A stretch of DNA of 64,000 nt, from positions 1 to 64,000 of IMG/VR virus record IMGVR_UViG_3300030104_005063. One strand, 5' to 3'. The DNA comes from a virus. A model generated the notes under the pieces. It ran no database searches, was not told the DNA's origin, and worked only from the letters and a program-made list of their open reading frames with translations. Positions within the stretch are counted from its first letter, which is position 1. Every line of letters begins with the position of its first letter. Below are positions 8,001 through 17,451 of the stretch, piece by piece. Made by a program: the position numbers and the translations under genes.

Positions 8001-9664
8001 TGGCATTAGAAAATTTAAAAGATATATTTGAACAAGCTGGATTTGGTGGGGGTATTCAAACAAATGATCCTACTCCGGCACAACAACAATCACCTAATAT
8101 AGATAAAAATCTATTTGAAAGTAAATTGACAAGTGAATTAATTCTTGGTAATCCAAACACAACTACTTACGAGTTGGGTACAGGAACATATAGTGGTGCT
8201 GACACATTTAAAGAGTTAGATGGAGAAAATATAAAGAAAAGAACTTTTAGTGAAAATTTTATAATAGGTCAAAATCAAAGATTAGGTGAGAATAATTTTA
8301 AATTAGAAACACTTTATAATGTAAATCAAACTGCAAACACGAATAGAACAATTATTGATACTGGTGTAAAAGATCCAAATTCTGATGTAGGTGGTAACAT
8401 AGAGATTAACACAGGTAGAGCTGGTATAGGTTCTTTGGGTAATTTAGATATAAAAGGATACTCAAGTGGTTTTAGAACAAGTTTATTAGGACCTGAACCT
8501 TATGTGGTTAATGACATAGGAAGCAAAACAAATTCAATTGGAAATGATAGAGATTTGATTCCTTTTACTGCTGCTCTTGAAGATACATCAAGATTAGCAA
8601 AATTCTATACTTCACCAGCTGGTTTAGCTTTTGTAGCAAAAGAAAATATTATTAATTTTGCCATAGGTGACGGTGTTCCAATAGACAATCCACTTTCTGC
8701 AATTATGGCACCGCCTGTTCCTATACCAAATACAGGTTTCTTAAATTTTGTTCAACAATCTGTACAAGGTGCTTCACTTATACCTGGTGGTGGTACTATA
8801 AGAAAACCGTTTAGAATACAGTATAGTGATAGAACTAACTTTGGTGGATTTCCATTTAAAAATTTAGGTGATAAACCAGTAGGTTTAGGTGCTTTATCAA
8901 GAATAAAATTACCACAAGGTAGTAGTAAATTAGCCAGTTTAGGAAGGAAAATTTTAAAACCTATTAGAGATGCGGGACTCAGAGAGTTAACAAGAGTAGC
9001 ACAGATTCCAAAAGTAGAAAGACCAACTCCTTTTATAGATTTAAGTGGTGGTCCTAAAGATACAAGATACATTGATTTGTTTTCTTTAAATCCTGAAATT
9101 GACGAAAATGATGTAGATATTTTTGAATCTAACATTAAAAAAGGTGATTTTTATGTTAAAATAAAAGATTTAAGGACAAATCAATTTTTATATTTTAGAG
9201 GTTATGTTACAGGTATAACCGAAAATGTTAGTCCGTCATTTTCATCAGTCAATTACATTGGTAGAAGTGAACCTGTTTATTTATATGAAAGAGCCGATAG
9301 AGATTTATCTTTTAATTTAAAAGTATATCCTGCTAACTTTACAGAGCAAGATTCCATGTATAAAAAATTAGAACACCTAACAAGTTTGGCTTATCCTGAG
9401 TATATGGACGACAAGGGACTAACAAGAATGAAACCACCCTTTACAGAGCTTTTTATGGCTCATATAGGGACGAGAAAAAAAGGTCAATTTGGATTTATAA
9501 AATCTATAACTTATAATGTAAATGAACAAGGAGATTGGGATTCTGAGCGTATGTTACCAAGATTATTTGATATTGCTATTTCTTATCAGATATTAAGTAA
9601 ACGACCACCGTCACTTAGAGATGACCATAAATTTTATGGTGGAGAAAACGGAGTTTATGGGTAA
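8000..9664 (+). CDS. gp48/gp54-like baseplate tube-initiator protein
   Basis: A 554-residue structural protein. The first 350 residues are Gly/Asn/Thr-rich without a clear domain. Residues about 370-545 read like a tail-tube-fold domain: FYVKIKDLRTNQFLYFRGYV, ITENVSP, YLYERADRDLSFNLKVYP, PPFTELFMAHIGT, GFIKSITYNVNEQGDW, LPRLFDIAISYQIL. This order matches the C-terminal part of T4-type gp48 and gp54, which sit on the hub and nucleate tube and sheath polymerisation. TAATG overlaps join it to the tape measure upstream and the gp53-like gene downstream. The exact T4 equivalent (gp48 or gp54) is uncertain. Confidence 0.6.
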   Translation: MALENLKDIFEQAGFGGGIQTNDPTPAQQQSPNIDKNLFESKLTSELILGNPNTTTYELGTGTYSGADTFKELDGENIKKRTFSENFIIGQNQRLGENNFKLETLYNVNQTANTNRTIIDTGVKDPNSDVGGNIEINTGRAGIGSLGNLDIKGYSSGFRTSLLGPEPYVVNDIGSKTNSIGNDRDLIPFTAALEDTSRLAKFYTSPAGLAFVAKENIINFAIGDGVPIDNPLSAIMAPPVPIPNTGFLNFVQQSVQGASLIPGGGTIRKPFRIQYSDRTNFGGFPFKNLGDKPVGLGALSRIKLPQGSSKLASLGRKILKPIRDAGLRELTRVAQIPKVERPTPFIDLSGGPKDTRYIDLFSLNPEIDENDVDIFESNIKKGDFYVKIKDLRTNQFLYFRGYVTGITENVSPSFSSVNYIGRSEPVYLYERADRDLSFNLKVYPANFTEQDSMYKKLEHLTSLAYPEYMDDKGLTRMKPPFTELFMAHIGTRKKGQFGFIKSITYNVNEQGDWDSERMLPRLFDIAISYQILSKRPPSLRDDHKFYGGENGVYG

Positions 9665-9933
9665 TGAGTAGATATGACAACATAACAAAAATTCAAAATA
9701 AAAAATTTACATCAGTAGGTACATCTTATCTTCCAAAGTTTGAGGAGAGTAATTCAGATGTGCTTCTTATTGCTACAGAGGGTGATAGGTGTGATTTGAT
9801 ATCACAAGAGTATTATGGTACACCCGACCTTTGGTGGTATATTGCTTCTGTAAATAATTTAAAATCCAATAACATTGAGGCTGGAACTCAATTGAGGGTG
9901 CCGGTTTCAATAGAAAATGCAATTCTAAAATAA
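9664..9933 (+). CDS. LysM/gp53-like baseplate wedge protein
   Basis: An 89-residue protein with a LysM-type fold signature: GDRCDLISQEYYGTPDLWWY followed by IASVNNL and EAGTQLRVPV, the pattern of T4 gp53 and of small tail LysM proteins such as P2 gpX. gp53 connects wedge to hub; LysM-like domains here are structural rather than peptidoglycan-degrading. It is half the size of T4 gp53 (196), so only the LysM-like core is present. It overlaps the previous stop (TAATG) and ends one base before the next gene. Confidence 0.7.
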   Translation: MSRYDNITKIQNKKFTSVGTSYLPKFEESNSDVLLIATEGDRCDLISQEYYGTPDLWWYIASVNNLKSNNIEAGTQLRVPVSIENAILK

Positions 9934-9934
9934 A

Positions 9935-12900
9935 ATGGATTTATCAAAAAAAATTTTTGGTACGAATGTTGATAAAGAAATTCGTGATTACTTTAAATAC
10001 TTACAAGAAGGTACTTTTGACGCAGAACCAGGACAACCGATTGGTTTTAGTTTCAAACGAGCAGGTCCTCTAGGTGCAGCAACTGTTGGACAAAGTTATC
10101 TTGGGGATAGAACACCTTATGCTAGAATGTGGGTTGCTGTTAATGCTTATGAGGCTAAATACGACTCTGAAGATAAAAAGTATAAGAGGATAGGAGCGGG
10201 TAAAGTTAACATATACACAATAAACGAAAACTTAAATGACTCATATAGTGAATTAGATTCAGTATCAAATCAAAAATATCAACCAGAACTTCAAGATAAT
10301 CCTTATTTTAAACCAACAGCAGGTATAACCTCAGTAAATTCTAAATCAGAGGGTGCAGTTGGTGCTTTAAGAAGAACGACTGTAAATTTTACTGTTCATA
10401 ATAAACATGATTTTGACAACATATTTTTACCCTTTTTTCTAAAACCAGGTGCTACTGTATTTGTTGACTTTGGTTGGTCTGATAAAGCTTTGTCATTGTA
10501 CGATCCAAATAGTATTGTTAAAACTACAAATTTATCCATGAGTAAATTTTATGAAAGAATATACTCTAAAAACAATGATATAAAAAAAGGTCTTATGTCT
10601 ACACTTAGTGGTCAAGTAACAAAATATGATGTTAATGTTGATGAAAAAGGTTCATTTAATTGTAGTTTAGAATTTGTATCGTCTAATTATTCTTTGTTAG
10701 ATAAAACGATTAGTGATGATAATAATTTAAAATTTATATTTGATAATTCGATGGAAGAATTATTGATGGGATACTTATTAGCATTTTCTGGCATTCAAGT
10801 AGATGTTGATGCTCTTATTGCTGGTAGTAATAGACTTACAGCAAAACAAAGAAAGTCTTTAATAAAAGACTTTTTTGATGATGACGAAAGGAAAAACCAA
10901 AACAGAATAGATCAATCATTAGGAATGATTGATTTGGTTTCACGAAAATCAGGAATATATTATCAAAATGTAATACATGGTGATTCGGAAGAAGACAAAT
11001 TAGGTGACAAAGAAGCTGTTTACATCTCGTATGGTTTATTTGAAGATAAGTTTTTAAATCAGTTCATTTCTTTTTGGCAATATTTTGACGATGAGGGAAA
11101 TGATACTACAAAAATAGAAGAAAAAACAAACCCGTTTACAAATAGTTTTAGTAGTAAAGACTCTTGGGCTAGATTTGATGCTGATTTATTAAGTTTACAA
11201 AAACAAAAATTCTATAGTGATGACGATAGACTTTCCTTTTTATATCCAGAGACTTGGAACGATACATATAACAAATTAAAACCAAGTGATTGGACAACTG
11301 TAGATGATGACATAGAAAAAAGAAGAATACCATTAAGAGATTTATTTATATCTGTGCCCACCATATCTGAAGCATTTAAAAAAAGTCAAAATGTAAACGA
11401 TGCACTTGAATTTATTTTTGACCAAATATATGAAGACTCTGGCAATATCATTAACATCAAAATGATTTCTAATAATGACGCACAAGTATCATTAACTTTT
11501 ACTGATGTCAATGTTACAGCAGAATTGTTTGATGATGAAGTATTAATGTTTGATACCACATCAGGAAACACAGTAGTTCTTGATTCAGATTTGAAGTTTG
11601 AGACTCCAAAAGCTGGATTATCAAGTATGATTGCTATAGGAAACTTATCAGAACCACAATATTTTGATGAATTAGAATTGATGAAATTTAATTTTTTAAA
11701 TTCTATTATAGTTGATCCTAAAGCAACAAATAAAAAATATCAAATAAAACATTTACCAGACTATGGAGATCCTCCAAAAAGATACAAAGCTTTGACTGTA
11801 AATATGAATGATATAATAGCAAAAGAAACTGATGTCAGAGGTTCTTTCATAGGTCCTCCACAAAATTATAACACAAATGATTTAGTTAACGATGATTATC
11901 AAAGTTATTTACAACAGAAAAAAGACCTTTTAGATCCTGGTTTTTGGGAAAAAATATTTGGAAAGTCATCTGATGATGAACCTGAAACAGATGATGTGGT
12001 AAATGTAGAGGCTGAATTAGAAACAGAGATGCCTGATGGTACACCAATTCTTTACGCTAAAAGTAATAGAGATTTAAAATTATTAGATGCAAAAAGAAAT
12101 AATTTTATGAGTCCAAAAAATAATACTATTTCACCTGTTTTACCTGTTAATTTAACATTAAAAATATATGGAAACAATTTTTTAGGTATTGGTGATTTTT
12201 TCACGATTAATTTTTTACCAAAACATTATCAAGAAAGAGTTTATTTTCAAATAGTGGGGATTGACCATAGCATTGGAACTTCGATGTGGGACACGACTTA
12301 CACTACTGTAATGAGGTTAAAGCCTAATGAAAAACAAAAAACATTTAGTGATGATAAAAATCAAAATTTACCAGTAGTTAAACTACATCCACTTTATGAA
12401 GAAAAAATAGCAGAAGACTTGAGTAAACAAATTGGTAGTGTACAGTATGATAAAAAGGATGTAAAAACTACTAAATTAACTGTAAAAAATGTAAAAAAAG
12501 ATATAGAGGTTATTAAAACTACTGCTCCTAGTAATGATAGAGCAAATCTATCATATGATGATATACCTAACCTTAGTTGGGCAAGGTCATTTTTTATTTG
12601 GGACTCTGAAAATAAAAAAGAAAAACAAAAAAAAGCTGGTATAGGTAAACGGTCTAACAAATTAATAAATGGAGTTCAAATACCAGAGACGATAGATTCT
12701 GGAGAATTAGCTTGGTGGATTGCTATGACAAATGCTTTAATAGGTGATGATTTTATAGATTGGTCACTTTTAAAAGCTAAAGGAACACCTTTTTCATTAT
12801 TCAATACTAATAAACAAGCAAATGTGGTTGGAAAAGCAAAACCAGGAGTTTTTGTATCACAAAGACCATTTGACGATGGTATTATAGATAACTTTGACCA

Positions 12901-13294
12901 ACCAGGAGCATCTTGGGGGCTAGATGATTTTCAAGAGTCATTGTTAGAAAAACTTGGCTCTTTTAAAAATAAACAAAAAGTTTCAGCGTTTTTAGAACAG
13001 TATTTATTTTTTAGTAAAGATTTAAATTTACTATATGGAATATATTGGGATGTCTCTACAGAAACTTTTCTCTACAACACAAATGAGCAACTAGAAGGGG
13101 TAGGGGTTCATTTTTATGAGATTAGTGTAAATGGTCACTCAGATACTTCTATTTTTCCATCTTTTGTCATACCAAGACAATTGTACAAACCACAAGGTTT
13201 AAAAGATTTGGCAAATAAAGTTTGGAATGATTACTGCACGATAAAAGCAGATTTAAAAGTAATTTTTGAATCTGATAAAAGAGAGATGGAATAA
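9935..13294 (+). CDS. Giant baseplate/hub structural protein
   Basis: At 1119 residues this is the largest protein in the window. Residues about 115-245 contain a segment typical of large marine myophage baseplate proteins: GAVGALRRTTVNFTVHNK, then IFLPFFLKPGATVFVDFGWSD, and LSGQVTKYDVNVDEKGSFNC. Residues about 735-800 (VNLTLKIYGNNFLGIGDFFTI and QIVGIDHSIGTSMWDTTY) resemble the C-terminal beta domain of phage hub proteins of the gp27/gpD type. The last 200 residues (ETIDSGELAWWIAMTNALIG) may be a separate domain. I infer a baseplate hub or central wedge component; no peptidoglycan hydrolase motif is obvious. It lies last in the tail operon. Confidence 0.6.
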   Translation: MDLSKKIFGTNVDKEIRDYFKYLQEGTFDAEPGQPIGFSFKRAGPLGAATVGQSYLGDRTPYARMWVAVNAYEAKYDSEDKKYKRIGAGKVNIYTINENLNDSYSELDSVSNQKYQPELQDNPYFKPTAGITSVNSKSEGAVGALRRTTVNFTVHNKHDFDNIFLPFFLKPGATVFVDFGWSDKALSLYDPNSIVKTTNLSMSKFYERIYSKNNDIKKGLMSTLSGQVTKYDVNVDEKGSFNCSLEFVSSNYSLLDKTISDDNNLKFIFDNSMEELLMGYLLAFSGIQVDVDALIAGSNRLTAKQRKSLIKDFFDDDERKNQNRIDQSLGMIDLVSRKSGIYYQNVIHGDSEEDKLGDKEAVYISYGLFEDKFLNQFISFWQYFDDEGNDTTKIEEKTNPFTNSFSSKDSWARFDADLLSLQKQKFYSDDDRLSFLYPETWNDTYNKLKPSDWTTVDDDIEKRRIPLRDLFISVPTISEAFKKSQNVNDALEFIFDQIYEDSGNIINIKMISNNDAQVSLTFTDVNVTAELFDDEVLMFDTTSGNTVVLDSDLKFETPKAGLSSMIAIGNLSEPQYFDELELMKFNFLNSIIVDPKATNKKYQIKHLPDYGDPPKRYKALTVNMNDIIAKETDVRGSFIGPPQNYNTNDLVNDDYQSYLQQKKDLLDPGFWEKIFGKSSDDEPETDDVVNVEAELETEMPDGTPILYAKSNRDLKLLDAKRNNFMSPKNNTISPVLPVNLTLKIYGNNFLGIGDFFTINFLPKHYQERVYFQIVGIDHSIGTSMWDTTYTTVMRLKPNEKQKTFSDDKNQNLPVVKLHPLYEEKIAEDLSKQIGSVQYDKKDVKTTKLTVKNVKKDIEVIKTTAPSNDRANLSYDDIPNLSWARSFFIWDSENKKEKQKKAGIGKRSNKLINGVQIPETIDSGELAWWIAMTNALIGDDFIDWSLLKAKGTPFSLFNTNKQANVVGKAKPGVFVSQRPFDDGIIDNFDQPGASWGLDDFQESLLEKLGSFKNKQKVSAFLEQYLFFSKDLNLLYGIYWDVSTETFLYNTNEQLEGVGVHFYEISVNGHSDTSIFPSFVIPRQLYKPQGLKDLANKVWNDYCTIKADLKVIFESDKREME

Positions 13295-13297
13295 TAC

Positions 13298-13326
13298 TTG
13301 ACATTTCACTAAATTATATGTAACTT
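13298..13326 (+). promoter_or_regulatory. Sigma70-like promoter reaching the PolA-like ATG
   Basis: TTGACA (13298), a 17-base spacer and TAACTT (13321) form a sigma70-type promoter whose expected start point (about 13332) is the ATG of the next gene. No Shine-Dalgarno is present, so the mRNA would be leaderless. Confidence 0.5.
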
Positions 13327-13331
13327 AACAT

Positions 13332-14528
13332 ATGATTAAATTGGTTATCTCTAAACCTAACTGGTCTAAATCTCACCCGTTAAATGACTTAGTTTTAGCT
13401 TACGATGCTATAAAACATAAGTTAGTTTATGCTAATCATTATGAGAAGATGACTATTGGTATAGATTATCCAGCAAACGAGGCGATGTTGATTGATAATT
13501 GGAAAGCTGGATATTCTTATGATTTTGCTGGTCGTAAACAATGTTGCGCTGATATTCTAAATTATTGGATGACCAACAAACCACTCAACCATATTCAATG
13601 GGATAATTTTTACGACCAAGATGATTTCACATATTATTATCCATTAGATAAAATGATAGAACAACTATGTGAAGATGTTCCACATTATAAAGATATGACA
13701 GATTTCAATAAGTTAGATAAATTTCACGATGACTTTATAAATGCTTTCGGTGAGTTAGAATCAAATGGTATCGGAGTCAATACAGACTTTACAAAGATAT
13801 TCGGTGACCATATGTTAAAGTATATCCACAAAAAGAAGATATATCAGAACTATAACTTTTTCACAACCACATCAAGACCATCTAACTCTATTCATAATCT
13901 TAACTTTGCTGCTCTTACACAAGAACAAAGAAAGGCATTTTCGCCACTTAATGATGTATTCGTAGAATTTGATTTTGAGTCTTATCACCCAAGGTTGATT
14001 GCCAAACTAATTGACTATGACTTTGGGAATAAATCAGTCTATGGTAAGTTAGCAGAAGACTTAGGTGTGACAGAGGGAGAAGCAAAAACACTAACATTCC
14101 AAAACCTATATGGTGGTGTCAGAAAAGATATTGCTAAGATGAGTGAGTTCTTCAGAGGTGTAGAGGATTTAGTGAAAGTTTTATATGACGAATATATGAC
14201 TCGGAATGGAATCTTAACACATATTTATAAACGACCAATGAAAAGAGCTAATTTAGGTGATTTAAATGCTCAAAAGTTATTTAATTATTACATACAGGCG
14301 TATGAAACTGAAAGGAATGTTACTATCTTAAATAAACTACACACATATTTATTAGAGAGAAAGACTAACATAGTTCATTACAACTATGATAGTTTTTTAT
14401 TTGATTATGCTAAAGAAGATGGGAAAGAAACAATACATGACATCCAAAAAATATTACGACAAGATGATTTTATTATACATAGCAAAGTCGGTAACACTTA
14501 TGGGACATTAAAAAATTATGAGTTTTGA
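13332..14528 (+). CDS. Compact family A DNA polymerase-like protein
   Basis: A 398-residue protein with family A polymerase motifs. Motif A is near residues 213-225 (EFDFESYHPRLIAKL, compare DYSQIELRIMA of Pol I) with a candidate catalytic Asp; motif B near 249-262 (AKTLTFQNLYGG) keeps the O-helix Lys, Phe and Tyr-Gly but has Glu where Pol I has Arg754; motif C near 348-356 (HYNYDSFLF) keeps an Asp, with Tyr and Ser replacing the His and Glu of HDE. TTSRPSNSIHNLNF upstream resembles the 'RLSSSNPNLQNIP' segment. About 150-180 N-terminal residues lack exonuclease motifs. It coexists with a complete family B replicase (28.3 kb), so it may serve repair or a special synthesis step. The start is fixed only by frame and a promoter. 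Confidence 0.6.
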   Translation: MIKLVISKPNWSKSHPLNDLVLAYDAIKHKLVYANHYEKMTIGIDYPANEAMLIDNWKAGYSYDFAGRKQCCADILNYWMTNKPLNHIQWDNFYDQDDFTYYYPLDKMIEQLCEDVPHYKDMTDFNKLDKFHDDFINAFGELESNGIGVNTDFTKIFGDHMLKYIHKKKIYQNYNFFTTTSRPSNSIHNLNFAALTQEQRKAFSPLNDVFVEFDFESYHPRLIAKLIDYDFGNKSVYGKLAEDLGVTEGEAKTLTFQNLYGGVRKDIAKMSEFFRGVEDLVKVLYDEYMTRNGILTHIYKRPMKRANLGDLNAQKLFNYYIQAYETERNVTILNKLHTYLLERKTNIVHYNYDSFLFDYAKEDGKETIHDIQKILRQDDFIIHSKVGNTYGTLKNYEF

Positions 14529-16404
14529 TTTAGGAAAACTTTTTTTAGATTGGAGACGAATTGTTCCAAATGGTGTACCAAATCCAAATAATGATTATCA
14601 TTTAGTTCTACTAAAAGAAATTTGTTTAGCAAGAGGTATTGATAAAAATGTGGTTGATAATGTTATTTTAACATTGGAACAAGACGATAAAGTTAAGTGG
14701 AAAGATAAAGACGGTAAAGATAGAGAAACATCTTTAGATACAATCAAACAATATGCCAGTGATATAAAGAAGGGTGACTCAGACAAAAACAAAAAACTTG
14801 CTGTAACGGCTGCTGGTTTAGACGACAAAGAAAAAGGTGGTGAAGAAGATAAAAAAGAAAAAGAAAAACAGAGTATAGATTTTTCTACTGATACTTATTC
14901 TGATTCTCTGTCAAGTAAGAAAGATGACGACATCGATGATAGTGATACTGAGACACAGTCTCAAATAAATAAAGATGAAAAAATTGATTATTGGTCTGAA
15001 CTAGAAAAGTTGGGAGATGAAGAAAGGGAAATAAGAAAAGCTGAATATTTAGAACAACAACTTGATTTTATAGCTGTTGAGAGTTCTATTCCAGCAGGTA
15101 AAGGTAGATTTAGATTATCCAAAAAGGATGTTGATGATTATAGAAAATATTTAAACGACCTATCTACACCTGAAAAAAGAGACAGGTGGATGGAAAAACA
15201 AAGGAAAGAACAAGAGAGAAGGATAAAAGAGTTTGGTGAAATATCAGATGAAGATGTAGATGATTTCATAGAGGTTCTAAGAGATAAATTAGGTGGTAAG
15301 GAATTTACTAGAATTAGAAATAGTATAATGAAAAAGGGAGATCCACCAAAAGACTTAGTTAATGACGAAAGGTTTAGAGCAGTTGTAAAAGCTTACATTC
15401 AAACTGGTGGCATTAGTCCGATAACTGGTGAAAGAGTTCCTTTTTCTGAAACACAATTAGACCATATTATTTCATTAGGAAATGGTGGTAAAGATGAGCC
15501 TTCTAATTGGATGTTTTTAGAGGAAAGGTTTAATCAGTATAAAGGTAAAAAAACTGATGAGGATGTTAGAGCTCTGCTAGAGAGAGATGGATACAAAACT
15601 CCGTCTGAGTATGATGCTGAGGTCGAATCTGATGAGTTTGAGAATTCAATAATTGCTGAAAATAGAGCTTTTTGGGAAAATCAATTTAAAAAGTTTGGAA
15701 GTGACATTCATTTAACTGAAAATATGCTTGAGTCAATGAGTGCTGACCAAATTAATGATTTAGTTAAAGCACATAATGATGTTTATCCAGATGACCAAAT
15801 TGCAAGATATCCAAGTAGAAGTCAAAAATTTACTTTAGATAATGGTGAAGAGGTTGATTTGCCATTGAATAGAGATGGTTTTTTAAGACCAATAAAAGAT
15901 AAACCAGAAACTTGGGGTTTAAAAATAAATTATGAAACTGGTGAAATAGAGAAAACTGATGTTGACACCTATGAAAAAGCTTATGACGATTTTAAAAAGG
16001 GTGCGAGAACAGGTGGTGGGGGTAAGAAAAAGAAACCTGATTTTATAAAAGATTTGATTGATAAAGGTTTAGTAGTCACAAAAGAGATAGGTGAGGGCAT
16101 TAATACTGAGATTGAAGCTTTATCTAAAGATTACGAAAGTGGTCAAGTTAAAAGAAAACAAGATATCAAAAATGCTATCAAAAAAGCTAAAGAGTCGCCA
16201 GGTTCAATGAAACAAAAAGAAGATATAGTAAATTCTAAAATGAAACAATGGGATTCTGAAAATCCTGAACCTGAATCAGTTGCTGGATTATCAAAGAAAG
16301 CAAAAGAAATGAATGATGAATATTTAAAATGGAAAGAGATGAGGGATATTGCTAGGTTTAACGCTTGGAGAGAATTTGATCCTTATTCAAAATTGGAACA
16401 ATAA
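14518..16404 (+). CDS. HNH endonuclease-domain protein, 628 residues
   Basis: ATG overlaps the preceding gene by 11 bases. Residues about 1-55 (LGKLFLDWRRIVPNGVPNPN, then YHLVLLKEICLARGI) form a small domain seen at the N-terminus of marine phage proteins. Residues about 90-150 are extremely acidic/lysine-rich and disordered. Residues about 300-345 hold an HNH nuclease: ITGERVPF, LDHIISLGNGGKDEPSNW and FNQYKGKKT, with the metal-binding Asp-His, Asn and Asn/Lys positions. The C-terminal 280 residues are charged and helical. The large flanks differ from typical free-standing homing endonucleases, so a virion- or packaging-associated nuclease is possible. Confidence 0.65.
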   Translation: MSFDLGKLFLDWRRIVPNGVPNPNNDYHLVLLKEICLARGIDKNVVDNVILTLEQDDKVKWKDKDGKDRETSLDTIKQYASDIKKGDSDKNKKLAVTAAGLDDKEKGGEEDKKEKEKQSIDFSTDTYSDSLSSKKDDDIDDSDTETQSQINKDEKIDYWSELEKLGDEEREIRKAEYLEQQLDFIAVESSIPAGKGRFRLSKKDVDDYRKYLNDLSTPEKRDRWMEKQRKEQERRIKEFGEISDEDVDDFIEVLRDKLGGKEFTRIRNSIMKKGDPPKDLVNDERFRAVVKAYIQTGGISPITGERVPFSETQLDHIISLGNGGKDEPSNWMFLEERFNQYKGKKTDEDVRALLERDGYKTPSEYDAEVESDEFENSIIAENRAFWENQFKKFGSDIHLTENMLESMSADQINDLVKAHNDVYPDDQIARYPSRSQKFTLDNGEEVDLPLNRDGFLRPIKDKPETWGLKINYETGEIEKTDVDTYEKAYDDFKKGARTGGGGKKKKPDFIKDLIDKGLVVTKEIGEGINTEIEALSKDYESGQVKRKQDIKNAIKKAKESPGSMKQKEDIVNSKMKQWDSENPEPESVAGLSKKAKEMNDEYLKWKEMRDIARFNAWREFDPYSKLEQ

Positions 16405-16800
16405 ATGAAAACACAATTACTTTGCACATTCACGACTCAACATAATCTTGAACAATCCATTCGTGACATCACGAAGAACTTCAAGGTCGTGTTTGAAAAG
16501 ATTTATGTATTACAAAATGAGGACAAACCAAAAGAATTAATTTGTACTTATAATGTCAATCAAGAAGATGATATAGATTTTAATGCTGTAAAGAATACAA
16601 TATCTTTACATCGTAAAAAGATAACCAATACACTATATACGATAAATGCCCTAAACGAACTGATAAAATTAATAAATAACGGAGTGTTAGATACTAATTA
16701 TCAAGTCGAATGGGATACATATAAGAATATGATTTTGATATCGAATAAAGAAGGTTTACAGAAAATACCGACAAGGATACTTAAAATAATCGAGTTATAA
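16405..16800 (+). CDS. Conserved T4-like phage hypothetical protein
   Basis: A 131-residue protein (MKTQLLCTFTTQHNLEQSI...) starting at the base after the preceding stop and overlapping the next gene by one base. The pattern of short beta strands and helices (FEKIYVLQNED, ELICTYNV, INALNELIKLIN, NMILISNKEGLQKIPT) is familiar from uncharacterised proteins common in marine T4-like phages, but I know no function. No cysteine pair, membrane segment or nucleotide motif. Confidence 0.6.
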   Translation: MKTQLLCTFTTQHNLEQSIRDITKNFKVVFEKIYVLQNEDKPKELICTYNVNQEDDIDFNAVKNTISLHRKKITNTLYTINALNELIKLINNGVLDTNYQVEWDTYKNMILISNKEGLQKIPTRILKIIEL

Positions 16801-17342
16801 TGGCGTCACCAATATATTTTTTCACCAGAAGTGGATGTGTCTGGTGTCAGAAAATGAAGCCATCAATAGATGAAATAAATGAAACTCTGAATGACGAACA
16901 AAAGATTCAGATTCATTCTATTGATGAAGAAAAATCTAAAGTAACATATGATAGTATTGTTCGTATGAATAAGTTACAAAGTGTTGTTCCACTTATGTAC
17001 AATTCAAATATAGGTACGACTCTTTTAGGTTATAAAGATAAAAGAGACATACAGAAGTTCTTACGAGCAGAACCGAGTGAACAAGTAAGACCACTTAAAT
17101 CTATCCCAAAAATAGACATTCCAAACTCTACAAAAAAAGACTTGGATAATTGGAAAAAAGATGTTATATTATGGTACGAGGAGAATAAAAGTAATCTTCC
17201 GTCAAATGTAATACCTAAAGATAGGATGATAGATATGGTTTACAAACAATATATGGCATACAAAACTAAACCTACTACTGTAGAAGATAGGTTGTCTGCC
17301 TTAGAAGAGAAAGTTGATAATATTCTTGAAAAATTATCTTGA
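16800..17342 (+). CDS. Glutaredoxin/thioredoxin-like protein with C-terminal extension
   Basis: A 180-residue protein whose first 85 residues form a thioredoxin-fold domain: YFFTRSGCVWCQKM with the redox pair Cys-Val-Trp-Cys, and VVPLMY with the cis-proline. The C-terminal 90 residues are a linker and a helix (VEDRLSALEEKVDNILEKL) that looks like an oligomerising coiled coil. Phage glutaredoxins commonly reduce ribonucleotide reductase; the class II reductase at 22.9 kb is a plausible client because it has a C-terminal Cys pair needing reduction. The start overlaps the previous stop (TAATG). Confidence 0.75.
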   Translation: MASPIYFFTRSGCVWCQKMKPSIDEINETLNDEQKIQIHSIDEEKSKVTYDSIVRMNKLQSVVPLMYNSNIGTTLLGYKDKRDIQKFLRAEPSEQVRPLKSIPKIDIPNSTKKDLDNWKKDVILWYEENKSNLPSNVIPKDRMIDMVYKQYMAYKTKPTTVEDRLSALEEKVDNILEKLS

Positions 17343-17367
17343 CTCTTTCATCAAAAGTTTGTATATT
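17339..17367 (+). promoter_or_regulatory. Sigma70-like promoter of ssb
   Basis: TTGACT (17339), a 17-base spacer and TATATT (17362) precede ssb. The predicted 5' leader is about 78 bases and includes an ATATTTAT motif at 17401, so ssb may have both an early and a second promoter. Confidence 0.6.
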
Positions 17368-17400
17368 ATATAAATTGGTTATCTACAAATTTTACTTTAG

Positions 17401-17417
17401 TAATATTTATAGATGTA
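17401..17417 (+). promoter_or_regulatory. ATATTTAT motif before ssb
   Basis: TAATATTTATAGATGTA lies 35 bases upstream of the ssb ATG and downstream of a sigma70-like promoter, consistent with a second promoter used at another stage. Confidence 0.4.
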
Positions 17418-17451
17418 ACAATAATAATAAACATAAACTAGGAGAATAATA

